Below, piece after piece: positions 12,799-24,912 of a stretch of DNA of 64,000 nucleotides; the first letter of the stretch is position 1, and every line of letters starts with the position of its first letter. Under the pieces are notes generated by a model that was given only the letters and a program-made list of their open reading frames with translations, was not told the origin of the DNA and searched no databases. Position numbers and translations under genes: made by a program. Source of the DNA: Phallusia mammillata (lineage: Eukaryota; Chordata; Ascidiacea; Phlebobranchia; Ascidiidae); assembly GCA_003260075.1 (NCBI GenBank), contig QLIY01000719.1, positions 20,527 through 84,526 on the forward strand, in the 5' to 3' direction.

Positions 12799-15700
12799 AT
12801 GTCACAAATAACTGTTGTTTTTGTGTTTTTTATTGGTCTTATTTGCTCTGGACATGCACAGACAAGAGCCTGGTCAGGTACGTGTTTTTTTCTTAGTGAT
12901 CCTAATAAACGGTGGGTGACTTATAACCCATGAGCTGCAGCTCGAAGCGTTTGTTTTGAAACAATTTATATTTTCTCAGGAATTTACACCATAGCATAAG
13001 GCTTCTCAAACGTTGTGTGGGAGGACACTTGTGCTCTAGGAGAGATTTCCAAGTGTGACACGAAATATTCGCTATTATAAAGTGCGATAAAAAATCCTCA
13101 TGACTAAATACATGACAATGATTTAAAGCTTATTTTTTCTTGCTTTTAATAGAAAGCAATCCCACTCATCAAAATAAAGTTGCAAATTAACTTTCTTTTG
13201 AGAACCCCCCCCCCCAAATACATGACAATGCTTTAAAGCTTATTTTTTCTTGCTTTTAATAGAAAGTAATCCCACTCATCAAAATAAAGTTGCAAATTAA
13301 CTTTCTTTTGAGAAATTTTGTGTCGTTGGCCTACAAAGTGTAATGGCTGGAAGAAAAATTAGTTTGTCAATGCTCCGCTAGCTTAAAAAGTTATATAACT
13401 TATAACGTTTTCTTATATTCTGTTTTTTTTTTGTATTTGTTGCGCAGAGGTGGAAGAAACTACCGAGTACTGGTATGGACTGGGTGAAAAGGAACTTACT
13501 GAGGCTCTTTATCTTGAGAAATTGAACACAAATGTTGCAAGAAACGTGATTATATTTCTGGGTAACACAAAGACTGCAGCGTTTCATGTAACGTATTCAG
13601 GGTTGTCCAAATTTTAGGCCTGAACCCTTTTTAAAGTTTTTTAAAGCCCGAATAGGGCGCTTTGGCAAATAAGCCATAAAGATTTAGGCGTTTTAGAGTT
13701 GCATGTGCAGAACAATTCAATACACTGTGTACAAATTCAATACACACATGTGTGCACATGCAAAGAAAGTGAAATTACGACGTAAATGTGGCAAAGTTGA
13801 AACTTAGGCGTATACCTGGACTGATTTGTCTATAAAAGTCCAAGCCCAAACCTAAATCGAACACTCAGGCGCAAACAAGACTAAACATGGCCTTATAATT
13901 AAGTTGGTATGTTCAAACAATGTTTGTTATCATGGTATTTGTTGAAGGTGATGGCATGGGCATCCCAACCATAACTGCAGGAAGGATAATGAAAGGTCAA
14001 CTCCAGAATCAATCGGGAGAAGAAACAATTCTTGCAATGGATCAATTTCAACATGCCGGGTTCTCCAAGGTACGAGCCGGAACTTTTGTGTCTAGCGCAC
14101 AAACACCAAGTTTGTAGTAATTGATTAACGAGATTAGAAACAGTTAATCATCTTGTACAGTGCTTTAGGTCACCAACTGCAGTTCTTGCACCTCTTTTTG
14201 TATTTTTAGTGAAGTATTATTGTTTAATTCCCTGCCACCTAACATAAGTTCGACATGCCCCGGTTAAACATTTTCGTAGCCCTTAAGAAAAGGTCTTGTA
14301 CACCTAATTAGCGCCGCATGTACTTTTTGGTTTAAGAACTCCCGTTTTAGGCAGGTGGTTTACCAAGGCCGTATAGCCCGTTCTTTGGGCTATTTGTAAA
14401 ATACCAAAAAATGTTTAACAATTAGCCTTTTTGTGCACATTATTAGGCATAGTGTACACAAAAAATATTTTGACTTTGTCAACAAGATAAAGTGAAAGCG
14501 ATCAGGTTATAAAAAATATTATCCGAGCTAGAATGCCGAACACGGTTTTGAATCACGGTAATTTGTTTTCGAACTTAAGTCAATGTTTTGATTCTCCCTC
14601 GTAGAAGCTTTTGAAAATTGCATGTATTGCGATGTCTGAAAAAACATTCAGCGCGCAGTTGTTATGTGGGCCTCAAATTTTACCCTGAATCCGAAAGCAC
14701 AACGCCAATACCCAGCCCAAGACGAAGTTTTTTCAAAACAAAACCAAAATGGGCCCAAAAAGATGACGGTCAAATGTTTCCTATAACGTTTATTTAAACA
14801 CAAGCTCGAACCTGCGAACGCGAATCAAAAATCCCGACCCGACTTAAACTCTAGTTTGGTGGTAAAAAAACATCTGGTAAACTTCACAAAAATATTTAGA
14901 CATACTCGGTGAACAAGCAGACGGCCGATTCAGCCAGCACAGCAACCGCTTTTCTTTGCGGAGTAAAAACCAACCACTATACGGTGGGTTTGTCGGGGAA
15001 AGCTCGGTTAAGTGATTGCTCATCTGTGTCTGGAAACGAAGTGGATTCTGTTCTGCACGACTCGTTTCTTGCAGGTATTTAAATTTGTGGTGAACAGACT
15101 AGCAAGGATGGCATATATGAACCCTTATCTTACACATGACTATACAATAAAAGCTAGAGCCTACATGAATTTATAAGACATTTCGTGCTGGCAAACGTAT
15201 TTTTGTCAGTAAATGAAAAGTCGGTACATTTGGCCCCGTCTGGAAATATGGATTTATAGGTTATATATCTTATTGTTGGTCTTGATATATGTACAACATT
15301 CTTGATTCAGCCTTAAAAGCAACAAGCTAAAACCAAAAGGTACACACATTTCGTACGTTCCACTATATAATGCTATACCTGTTAGCCCATTTGTCAAAAC
15401 TTCAAGAACAATTTAAACTAAATTTTTTTGCCTAACCCTTTTGATGTTAGGTCTATTGTAAATTGCTGTTTAGGTAAATCGACTGGAATTGTAACAACAA
15501 CTCACTTGGCTCATGCTACACCAGCGGGAGCTTACGCTCATTCGCCAGATAGAAGATATTACAGCGATCGGGAAGCTAAGGAAGGTTGCGTAGATATTGC
15601 GAAACAAATGTACGAAAAGTCGGATGAGATAACGGTAAGTGTCGACACAATAGCCGTAATGTTATAGAACTTACTTACAATTAACAAAGATTGATAAATA

Positions 15701-18700
15701 CCAATGGATGGTTTAAAGGGCAGTTATTTAAATGCAGCAAGAGTGGGATAGGGTTAGGAACTCAGTTTATTGGTTGGGTTTATTGTCTTACCCCATGCAA
15801 CCCATAGCCTTAACCGTCGGCATTTTAACGCAGTCTGCCTTATAAATATCCTTTAATACTCCTTGCGCCAGCATCAAGCAAAGTTTTATGTTGTGAGTTC
15901 TTAGGTTAATTAGTAGAATTCTCAAATGTTACATCATTTCTTTCTTTTCGCATTTATTAAAAAGTTAAACACCGTTTTCTGAATATATACAGTTAGTCTG
16001 TCATTCGCATTTGCCCATGTGTTGGTTGCGGTCCAAAATCTCTTGAAATAAAAATCGTAATAGGTTGCATTGGGTGGTGGGAGGAAATTTTTCACTCCAA
16101 GCGGTGTAGCGGATCCGGAATACTCACGCCAAGATGGAAATCGTCAAGACGGCCAAAATTACATAACGCAATGGCAAAACAAGTACAAGAATGTGAGCGC
16201 ACCTTATGTATGGGACCAAGCCGGTTTCGATGCCGTTGATCCAGTAACTACAGACAAACTGCTGGGTAAGCTAGAACTTTAAAAAATTAACTTGTTTGCG
16301 GTGTACTAAAATTTACATGATCAATTGCGTCTTTCCAACCAGCGTAAACCGACTAGTTTTAATTATCCAATCATTCCAGTTGTGTGACTATTTTTTTCCT
16401 GTTTACATTTTATATATGTTTACTGTACACGAGTGGCTGATTCGATGCCCGATATGGTCCCTATCGCCATCCCCAGTTGCTTGCCCATTGTATTTCATTT
16501 GCATGCAATAACCGTATACGCAATAACCAAAAAGGCAACTGAAACAAAATATTATAATGATGATGATGATGTTATACAACGTTTCAATGTTATTGTTACA
16601 GCATCAACTAGAAGTTGTAAGTCGGTCTATTTTACTTTGGCTATTGAATATTAGCCAGAAAGTGTAGGCGGGATCTATCTTTCCTATTACAATTATCGAA
16701 TAATCTCTGTTAAAATGTCATGTTAGGCGGACAACACAACTCCATAAACCCCAACGATTTTTTAAACCCATTTTTTAAAGGCAAAAGTACAAACATTTAC
16801 ATCAGCTGAATTGAAGAGTTTACATTTGTTTGTAGTTGTAATATTTTTGTTCCATTTTCAGGCATGTTTGAACCGGAAAATATGCAGTACGAAGTAGATA
16901 GAACCGACGAACCCAGTCTTGCTGAGATGACAGATAAAGCAATCCGAATTTTGCGAAAAAATTCAGACGGATTTTTTCTTCTTGTGGAAGGAGGAAGGAT
17001 AGGTAGGAAACAAATATCGCTTAGATAATCATCTTCGTAGCCGGGGCGGAGTTGCAAGTCGGGCCGGGCTTTTCGGGCCGGGTTCGGGTTCGGGCCGGGT
17101 TCGGGCCGGGTTCGGGCTTAGGTATTTGTCAGAAAACGGGCTCAAAACGGGCCTGACTTTACGTTCCGTTTCCGTCATTTTTTAGTAACAATTCTCTCGC
17201 TTTGATCGAATGCCCACCCTGGTCTAAAACGTATTGTTTACCCCATTGTCTACTATTGTTCATTGTGTTTGTTGTCTTTTCTCTTTTTTTCTTTCTCATA
17301 CTTTGTTGCAAGGCTTTCGTGGATAGACCTGTCAATCAAAATTTCGGGCCTAAACGGGCTTCTCAAAAACGTTTCGGGCCCGCTTGCAACTCTGAGCCGG
17401 GGATCCTAGGCCATTTTAAAGTCGACTTTTATCCCGCTAAAATCCTTATACTACATCGCTAGCATATGTGAAAACGAAAGACTGTTGCATGATCGGATTT
17501 TGCTCGGGTTTGTTGCAACCACGTTATAATGTTTGCAGTTTTAAGGACAAATAAATCAAGTATTTGAACAAACCGTACACTCCCCGAAAGCCTTACCACA
17601 AATTAGTGATTTATCAACGATATTAGCAAACCGTAACTTGTCAGCTCTTAAAAAAATATTTTTAGTCGTAGATAGATTTGTCATACTGTCGTTTGGTTAA
17701 AATACAGTAATCCTAATACGGAGCCGTTTGGACCAAAATTTTTGTAACAATTGACCGATGTCGGTTAGTTAAAGCTTTAAACCACATTACAAATCATTTG
17801 GACGTCAAGTTTTGTCCGAATCAGGCGAAGATCCGAATTAACCGAATCCGGTTTAACCGCGAGGTTTACTGTACATTTTATTTCCGTGATACCGCGGTGC
17901 TGTTCTGTAAAGTAAAATTTTTTTAATTTTTTTGCAGATCACGCGCATCATTCTTCCAATGCACATCGAGCTTTACATGAACTTGTCGCATTCGACGAGG
18001 CTATAGAGAGGGCTGTAGATCTCACGACGGACAGCGACACTTTGATTATCGTCACAGCCGACCATAGCCACACTATGAATATGGGAGGCTACAGCGAACG
18101 CGGGAATCCTATATTAGGTAACAGAGGCAAATGTGCAGGAGCATTTTACCATGCAGCTGAACTGCGTGAAAAAATCAAGTGATATTGTTCAGGAGTTTCG
18201 CATATTTCTCGCAGCACAAATAATGTATTTTGCTTAATTATTGTGAGTACAGGAAAGACACGTATGTGAGACCCATAAGTTTATACCTGCAGAAGAAACC
18301 AGTTTTAGGAATGCCAGGACAAGGTAAAAAGCAGCAGGCAGTGCACACTGTTTCGATCTATTGGGTCTCATCAGTGCTGCTGGTGACGAAAGATTGGCCC
18401 CCCCCCCCCAAATAATGTATTTTGCTTAATTATTGTGAGTACAGGAAAGACACGTATTGTGAGACCCATAAGTTTATACCTGCAGAAGGAATCAGTTTTA
18501 GGAATGCCAGGACAAGGTAAAAAGCAGCAGACAGTGCACACTGTTTCGACCTATTGGGTCTCATCAAAACAGCTGGTGTTGAAAGATCGGCTGTATTGGC
18601 TAGTGTAGCCATCTGCAGCTTATCATTTATTGGTTCAAGGCTTTTTATAAAGGTAAAAAGATTCTCAAACATCGTGCACATTTTAAAAGGTTTGGCTCCG

Positions 18701-21370
18701 GCAGAAGATGATCCCGAAAAAGCGTTAGACTTTAAGCCTTACACAACTATTCTTTATGGCAACGGACCTGGATTTCAAGGCGGCCCTTCGACCTATTTTG
18801 GTGAACACGTGCGAGAGAATTTGACTGGCTTAAACACAGGTGGGATTTGACTTTTGATTAGGTTTGGCACACTTTTGAGTCTTATTTTTACAATTTTCGA
18901 ACCGGAATCGCAGGTATTTTTAAAACCTGATAGTATTCGTCCGTTTAAAAGATTTGAAATTATTCGTTGCTCATGCATGATTAAAACACGAACTTCTTGC
19001 TGTCTTCAAAGAGTCGCCAAGAATAGTAATTAAAAAGGAAAGGTGCATTAATGTTTCCCCCCCCCCCCGTTTAAAAGATTTGAAATTATTCGTTGCTCAT
19101 GCATGATTAAAACAGGAACTTCTTGCTGTCTTTAAAGAGTCGCCAAGTATAGCAATTAAAAAGGAAAGGTGCATTAATGTAAATTTTAATGGTATTTAAA
19201 CGCAATTGCAAGAATGTGGTTTATTAAAATGGTTCAAAAGTAAATACAGACGCACTGCAAACATACGTCAACCACAAAACTAGATTGCAGCACTCTTGGT
19301 GTCAAGGCAAGAGGAAAATTTGCACTGAACAAACTAAAAGTTCATTTTAATCTTATCTAAAACTATGGCAAGCCTAAGCAAGTAAATATTGACCTAATAG
19401 ATTTGACCTTGCCAATTATCGTAAAACTTTGTAGTTTGCCACAAGCCTATCACGTCGTCAGCTTAAAAGTATTTGTATTGTAAGACATTGACGTCACAAC
19501 TTCTGTTGTCTGAAAACTACCACAAATAAACCAAAGTCTAAAGTTTGATTTGAAGTCTGTGTGAATAGATTGCACTTATAAGTTGCTGCATTAACAACAA
19601 CAAAAAATAGCAACGGGTATTTTGGAAAACCCGAGAGGTTCTTAACCGGGTTGAATTTATACTCAACATGCTTAGAGGAGAACATGTAAGATATGAAATA
19701 CTTGTATGGTTTGCGGCACCCCCCCCCCCCCGAGAGGTTCTTAACCGGGTTGAATTTATACTCAACATGCTTAGAGGGAACATGTAAGATATGAAATACT
19801 TGTCTGGTATGCGGAAAAACTGTGTTAATGAAACTTGATTGCTTTGTCAATGAAATTTGCCAAGAGTTAAGCAAAAGAACGCGTCTAAAAACCTAATTGA
19901 GTTGAGTTGGGTTTCTTTCGCTTGGTGAAAGAACACATAGCGACACAATTGCATTGAAAATCACCAAGCCGGAAATAGCTGCGCAACGTTAAGACGTTAT
20001 GGGGCACAAAAAGTGGAGGGTACAATTGGTGGATCATGATTAAACGCGCTGCAGCTACACCGTAGATAATTTCCAAATTGACTTTCTTTCAACGACTATT
20101 GTAAGTGTCCCGGGGATAAAAAAACACTTTTTTAATGAACCGCGTGCTTGAAAAGTTTGAGAATCACACCCTTACTGCATGAAATCCTTGAGTACTTTTT
20201 TTTACCGTTCAATGTGTGAACTACATTGTATTAAATTCTCGGGTAATTCGTTTTAGCAAGTGTTTCTTTTTTTAGCAACATTTTACCTAGTTTTGTCGGA
20301 TTTGTTTTTAACAGAAGGGAAGAACTACATCCAACAGTCGGCTGTTCCCCTTGCATCCGAGACACACGGAGGAGAGGATGTAGCGATCCTGGCAAGAGGC
20401 CCGATGTCTCATCTCTTCCATGGCGTCCACGAACAAAACTACATCGCTCATGTGATGAGGTAAAACTGATAAATTTGCTCAAGATAAACGAAAACACAAA
20501 ACAGAAAAGGCAAAATGGAGGGGGTCATTGACACCCGATATTTTCCGCGTTTGTTTTTCGCCAGACTTACCAAATCTGATAAGCGTTTAGATCAGTGGTC
20601 GACAACCATCGGACCGCGGCCCAGTGCCGGTCCTTGAGAGGTTTGGTACCGCGGGCCGCATAAAACTTGCTCAAGGTTCACATTCAATTTAGAGTTGTAA
20701 TAACTGTAATTAGCTTTCAGTGCTGAACATTTGTAGTTTTTAAAGGCCGGTCTGTGATCAACAGTTCAGTTTCAAACCGGTCCGCAGTAGAAAAAAGGTT
20801 GCCGACACCTGCGTTAGATGATAAGAAAAATAAGGTAATGTGTTACCTCATCTATAATGAGACACCTCATCTATACACAAATAGGCTACACAAAAACATG
20901 TTCAAGATTCGTGTTTGGGAATGTCCTCATTTCGAACCCTGCGTAAATAGGCTCCACGTGGAGAGATTTAAAACAGCAACAACTCTCTTACAAAGCACTT
21001 AGGTCACAGTGTTTCCTTGTAACTTCTTGATTCTATGTTTCTCTATAGTTATTTTATACAGTCATTTCTTCATTTACTTTGCAGATACGCCTCTTGTGTT
21101 GGAAACGTTCCCGGGCACTGCGGTGTCACAAATTTTGTTGCTGATCCGGCCGCTCCCACTGAAACTTCACCAGTTGCCGCTGATTTCCTTGGTTTACAAC
21201 TAGACCCGGCACAAACAGAAGTGGCCCTATACGTTCAATTTGTCCTACTGTTGTGCATGGTGCTCTTTACTATATTCTTGGGATATGTTTACAAGAAGAA
21301 ACCCAGAAGAGTCAAAAATCAGGCTTTGCACAGTTCAGATAATAATGGTTACGCGGGCGAGAAATTGTAA
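12799..21370 (+). CDS. Alkaline phosphatase, 11 exons, with C-terminal membrane segment and tail
   Basis: A metal-dependent phosphomonoesterase of the secretory pathway or cell surface. Exons: 12799-12877, 13448-13561, 13948-14069, 14900-15074, 15474-15634, 16064-16265, 16862-17002, 17938-18117, 18690-18839, 20315-20459, 21085-21370. The phases join cleanly to 584 residues (mammalian enzymes are about 525-535). Exon 1 is a signal peptide ([20 protein letters not shown]). Visible motifs: GDGMG metal site; [14 protein letters not shown] with the nucleophilic serine; [10 protein letters not shown] with the phosphate-binding arginine; [25 protein letters not shown]; and the closing [12 protein letters not shown]. 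After the enzyme domain comes a Pro/Thr-rich linker, a hydrophobic stretch ([20 protein letters not shown]) and a basic tail KKKPRRVKN ending GYAGEKL. Family members are usually GPI-anchored; this end instead predicts a type I membrane protein. Several introns carry MITEs or poly-C duplications, but no exon is affected. Identity is firm; the paralogue is not assigned. Confidence 0.95.
13097..13315 (+). repeat. Direct duplication around an 11-C run (13205-13215)
   Basis: The unit starting AAATACATGACAATG and ending CTTTCTTTTGAGAA occurs at about 13104-13204 and 13216-13313 with two or three mismatches. It lies in intron 1 of the phosphatase gene. Confidence 0.85.
17047..17394. mobile_element. 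hAT-type MITE with perfect 8-bp target duplication
   Basis: It starts CGGAGTTGCAAGTCGGGCC and ends GGGCCCGCTTGCAACTCTG. AGCCGGGG flanks it at 17039-17046 and 17395-17402. The left end contains GGGTTCGGGCC tandem repeats. It lies in phosphatase intron 7. Confidence 0.85.
17705..17871. mobile_element. Pogo/Tigger-like MITE
   Basis: The ends read CAGTAATCCTAATACGG and, inverted, CAGTAAACCTCGCGGTTAAA, with TA on both sides (17703-17704 and 17872-17873), as expected for Tc1/mariner-pogo elements. The interior holds GAATTAACCGAATCCGG. A related copy in the opposite orientation lies at about 50745-50860. It is in phosphatase intron 7. Confidence 0.7.
18213..18580 (+). repeat. Direct duplication around a 12-C run (18398-18409)
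   Basis: About 18213-18397 and 18410-18570 match, both containing AATAATGTATTTTGCTTAAT and GGAATGCCAGGACAAGG. They differ by several substitutions and one indel. It lies in phosphatase intron 8. Peptide-like frames across it are not exons. Confidence 0.85.
18940..19180 (+). repeat. Direct duplication around a 12-C run (19057-19068)
   Basis: CGTTTAAAAGATTTGAAATT through AAAGGTGCATTAATGT occurs on both sides (about 18940-19056 and 19067-19180) with about four mismatches. It lies in phosphatase intron 9. Confidence 0.85.
19631..19815 (+). repeat. Direct duplication around a 13-C run (19719-19731)
   Basis: CCGAGAGGTTCTTAACCGGG through GAAATACTTGT(A/C)TGGT occurs on both sides, with a 2-base indel and a few substitutions. 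It lies in phosphatase intron 9. Confidence 0.85.
20593..20811. mobile_element. hAT-type MITE (CAGTGGTCGACAACC family)
   Basis: It starts CAGTGGTCGACAACC and ends GGTTGCCGACACCTG. The flanking 8-mers GTTTAGAT and CGTTAGAT agree at six positions. The interior is rich in GGACCGCGG and GCGGGCCGC. It lies in phosphatase intron 10. Confidence 0.75.
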
Positions 21371-21483
21371 AATGTTTTTTAGCAATAACATGCTGTTTTT
21401 TTGTGATTGCACTTTAATTTCTGCACTGTAGCCCTTCCAAAAGTGTATTACAGTTTGTCATAAAAATGTAAAAGTGTACATGC

Positions 21484-21489
21484 AATAAA
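21484..21489 (+). terminator. Poly(A) signal of the alkaline phosphatase gene
   Basis: AATAAA lies 114 bases after the stop codon and is the first such hexamer downstream. It suggests a short 3' UTR of about 130 bases. Confidence 0.7.
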
Positions 21490-21635
21490 ATTTCGGTTTT
21501 AACCTCGTTCGGTGTTTATTATACAATGGTATCAACTGCCGATAAAATTATTTGTAAATAGTTTTCTTAAAATACCACTCATAATTTAAATTCAGGATAA
21601 ATAACTCAATGTACGGAACAGCTGGTAAAAGATTG

Positions 21636-21643
21636 TGACGTCA
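21636..21643. promoter_or_regulatory. TGACGTCA (CRE-type) site upstream of HAT1
   Basis: This perfect palindromic CRE lies about 300 bp upstream of the HAT1 start codon and after the phosphatase poly(A) signal, so it sits in the likely HAT1 promoter. CREB/ATF-type bZIP proteins bind this site (known). Use here is inference. Confidence 0.45.
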
Positions 21644-21944
21644 TATGCAGATGACGCGCGAAATGGGAGATTTGAGAAAATAAGAGAACGAAAAAAACGG
21701 AACATGATGTATTAATATTTTAGGGTTTTAGAGGCCATAACTTCTGTTTTTAGGTTTTTTTTTATGAATCATGGAAAGTTTAAGTAAACTTGTGTGCTTT
21801 TGATGTGTATTTTTAAAGGAATATGCAGCTTTAGAGATAAAATTGCACTTGTAAGTCGAAATACACGTGACGTTAAGGTTTTGTTTTTTTGCTACAATTT
21901 TTTGTGTGGATACAACAACAGTTTGAGGCCCAAAACATTTTGGG

Positions 21945-24912
21945 ATGGATGCCTTACAAAGTGCCATAGCGCAGTACATTTTCTGTGCCAATGAAGTGGT
22001 GCAATTTAAAATGGGTATGACATGTTTTCAGTTTGTAAAGTAAGACATGGTGAAAGAGTACGTTGCAAACTCCTTAGACTTGCTCTGATTTTTTGCTCAG
22101 GTTATTAAATACTGTGAATATGTACCATAGACTTGATATCACAAAAATTTACCTGTAAATCACCATAGAGTAATACAAAATAAAACACCCATAGCTCAAA
22201 AAACTCTAAACCACAGCTTTCTACACATATTAGTGTATGTGTACTTCTGTTAAAGTTTGAAAAAAATGTAACCCTTTACATTTGACAGTGACAATGATAA
22301 CAAAAATATTTGATTACAACAATCACATATAAGAATTAAACTTATGATGTGCCCATTTACATCATATTCCTCAGTTTATACAACTTTGCACTGAATGATT
22401 TTTAATTATACCAATGGTATAAAGTGCTTTCCAACAAAACTTAATCCAGCTATATTATACAGTGAGGAATGTGGAAGATTTGGCATCAGAAGATGGTTAT
22501 TTCAATCCTGACATGTCACATCAGATATTTGGAGAAAAGTGTGTTGCAAGTTGCTGCAACAAGTTGAAATAAAGTAAAATCAGCTCTTATATCTTTACAG
22601 GGAACAAATATTTGGATTTAAAAAGTTGAGAATCAATCTATTCTATGCTGCAAGCACACTTCATATTTATGTCAATATAAAGTATGAGAAAAAGCTTAAT
22701 CCTAAATATGCAGAAGGAGTTGAGGTGATTACAATTTTTTATGTTCATTTGTTTCAATTTTGTGGTTAAAGCAGCGTTTTTTCTCTTGTTTACATTTTGT
22801 CAGCACTGGGGAACAAAGTTAGCTGCCAAGATTTTCAACTAGTCTGCCATTAAAGATATTTTTAATAACCATTTAAGAGTTTGGTTATGTTTTAGCCCGA
22901 CAATATTATGGAGAAGCTGAAAGATGTACTGCCACTAAAATTTTCTGAAAACATTGATGAATTTTCATCGCAACTGGAAACACAAGCATCATTCCACCCA
23001 CATGGTGAACTAATTAACACTTATACAAGACAGGGAAAGGAAACATCTTTGAAAAGGACATTTCAAGTGTACAAGGTACTGTAAATGCTTCCTTGCAAGA
23101 CAGTTTTGGCACATTGAAAAGCACAGCTAAAAATGTTTTTGGGTGTTAAATAAGCAGAACAATGCCTCTGCTATTTTTCTTCCACTAAAGAAAGGCATAC
23201 ATGTTGAAAGCAAATAAATTTCAAAGTTTCAATAATTATGACGAAACAGCTTTGGGCATCTTTTCTGTAAAATAAACTTTTTCATAGGCTGATGTTACCT
23301 GCCCAGGATTTAAGGACTATCACCAGCGCATGGAGAGTTTTATTTTATGGTTTATTGATGCTGCCTCGTACATTGATGCAGATGATGACAAGTGGGATTT
23401 CTATACTGTGTGAGTATGTTTCAGAGAATTCCTTCCATCAAGAAATGTACTGATATTTTTTAAAGGCCACCTTCTGCAAAACTCTAGCTTAGTCATGTAC
23501 TTATGACTTGCATTTATGATGTATTAAATCACTTTGTTAGGTTTGAGAAGATTGTTGAAAGTGGAATAACAACCTTTAATTTTGTCGGGTATTCAACCTG
23601 CTACAGATTCTATGCGTACCCAGACAGATGCAGACCAAGAATAAGGCGAGTTTCCAACATTCAATCAAATACTCTTGTCTTATTGCTATGTGCCAGTTAT
23701 ATGTTCTAGCATTGAGTACATTGGGCATTAACCACTGCATTTGTTTAAATTGTCCCAATTTTGGTTCAAGGTCAGTGAAAATATATTATTTTTGCAGTCA
23801 AGTTCTAGTGCTGCCAGTTTATCAGAAACAAGGTCATTGTACTGCGTTACTTTCCACTATATACCAACAATACACAAACAACAGCAGTGTGGTTGACATC
23901 ACAGGTCAGTGACTGTCTGTCATATTTCTTGATAAAATTTTCTTACTTCTCGGTAAAATCCAAAGAAAAAAACTATAGCATTCTCAAAGGATTAGCTAAT
24001 TGGCATTACACATTAGCATTTACTATCAAAAGAATATAATTTTTTGTGAAAAACATGTGTTACTAAAATGCTTTTGCTTTCACTTTAAGTATTGTAACCT
24101 GCAAACATTTTGCGTTTTTACCTTTCAGCTGAAGATCCATCCGACAATTTTCAACGAGTGCGTGATTTTGTTGATGCAAAAAACCTTGCACAGTTAAAAG
24201 CTTTTTGTCCAGCAAATCTTAAAGAATCATATTCAAAGGAAATGGAGAAGTCAGCTAAAGAAAACCATAAAATCAACAAGGTATAGTGAAGTTATACTGT
24301 TTACAAACTTGTAGGTAGTATGACTGCTATTGTATTTGTACTTCTAATTTCAGAGGCAGGCCCGTCGAATATATGAAATTCTGCGTCTCAGTCACACAAA
24401 CGAGCATGACGACGATGAATTTACAAAATACCGCCTGTCAGTAAAGGAAAGAATCAATCGTCCCTTCAAGGTGAAAAACCCAGTACTAGTATCTTGCTTA
24501 AAACACCAGTGAATTCACCACAGCAAAACATTGCTTTAGCATGGCCATTTGGGTAAACCCTAGAATTTTTGCACAATATTTTCCAGAAGGGGAAATTATT
24601 GGTATTTGGTTTTGGGTAATTTTGTTTCCTAATGAAGTGACTAATTGCTTTTTGAATTACTGCCAAACAAAAGTTGACAGTAGCACTTAAAATGTGTAAG
24701 TCACCACTTTTGGTCTTAAAGTTGGTTTAAAGATTTGCTGCGAAGTTTACCCTTGTTATTATCCTTAGAATGAAAGTATGCGGAAAAAATCTCGCCTTTT
24801 GCACGACCAGCTCGTACCACAGGCAGAAGAACGACACCTAATACTACAGAAAGAATTCGAAAAATGTTTGGAGGAATATAGAAAAGTTGTGTCCCGTCTA
24901 CAGGCCTGTTAA
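21945..24912 (+). CDS. HAT1: Histone acetyltransferase type B catalytic subunit (HAT1), 10 exons
   Basis: HAT1 acetylates newly made histone H4 at Lys5 and Lys12 with its RbAp46 partner before chromatin deposition (known). Exons: 21945-22014, 22463-22538, 22601-22724, 22896-23075, 23288-23409, 23541-23645, 23798-23904, 24129-24280, 24354-24470, 24769-24912. They total 398 residues (human 419) with consistent phases. Recognisable blocks: MDALQSAIAQYIFCANEVVQ; SHQIFGEK...FGFKKLRINLFY; a PGFKDYHQRMESFILWFI block; YAYPDRCRPRISQVLVLP; and VVDITAEDPSDNFQRVRDF. The acetyl-CoA loop reads YQKQGHCTALL where I recall QGQGHGAQLL in human, so the third motif glycine is cysteine. The intron after 23645 begins GC, and only this donor keeps frame (AG|T gives Ser). 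An AG at 21920-21921, 23 nt before the ATG, could accept a spliced leader or 5' UTR exon. A charged helical C-terminus ends in VVSRLQAC. Confidence 0.95.

Noticed and set aside
17059..17120. GGGTTCGGGCC tandem repeats considered as a telomere-like or G-quadruplex locus
   Set aside because: They lie inside a MITE with clear termini and a target duplication, so they are the element's subterminal repeats.
18230..18415. Coding-like peptide in phosphatase intron 8
   Set aside because: The same frame is interrupted differently in the adjacent duplicate, and the exons on either side join in phase without it.
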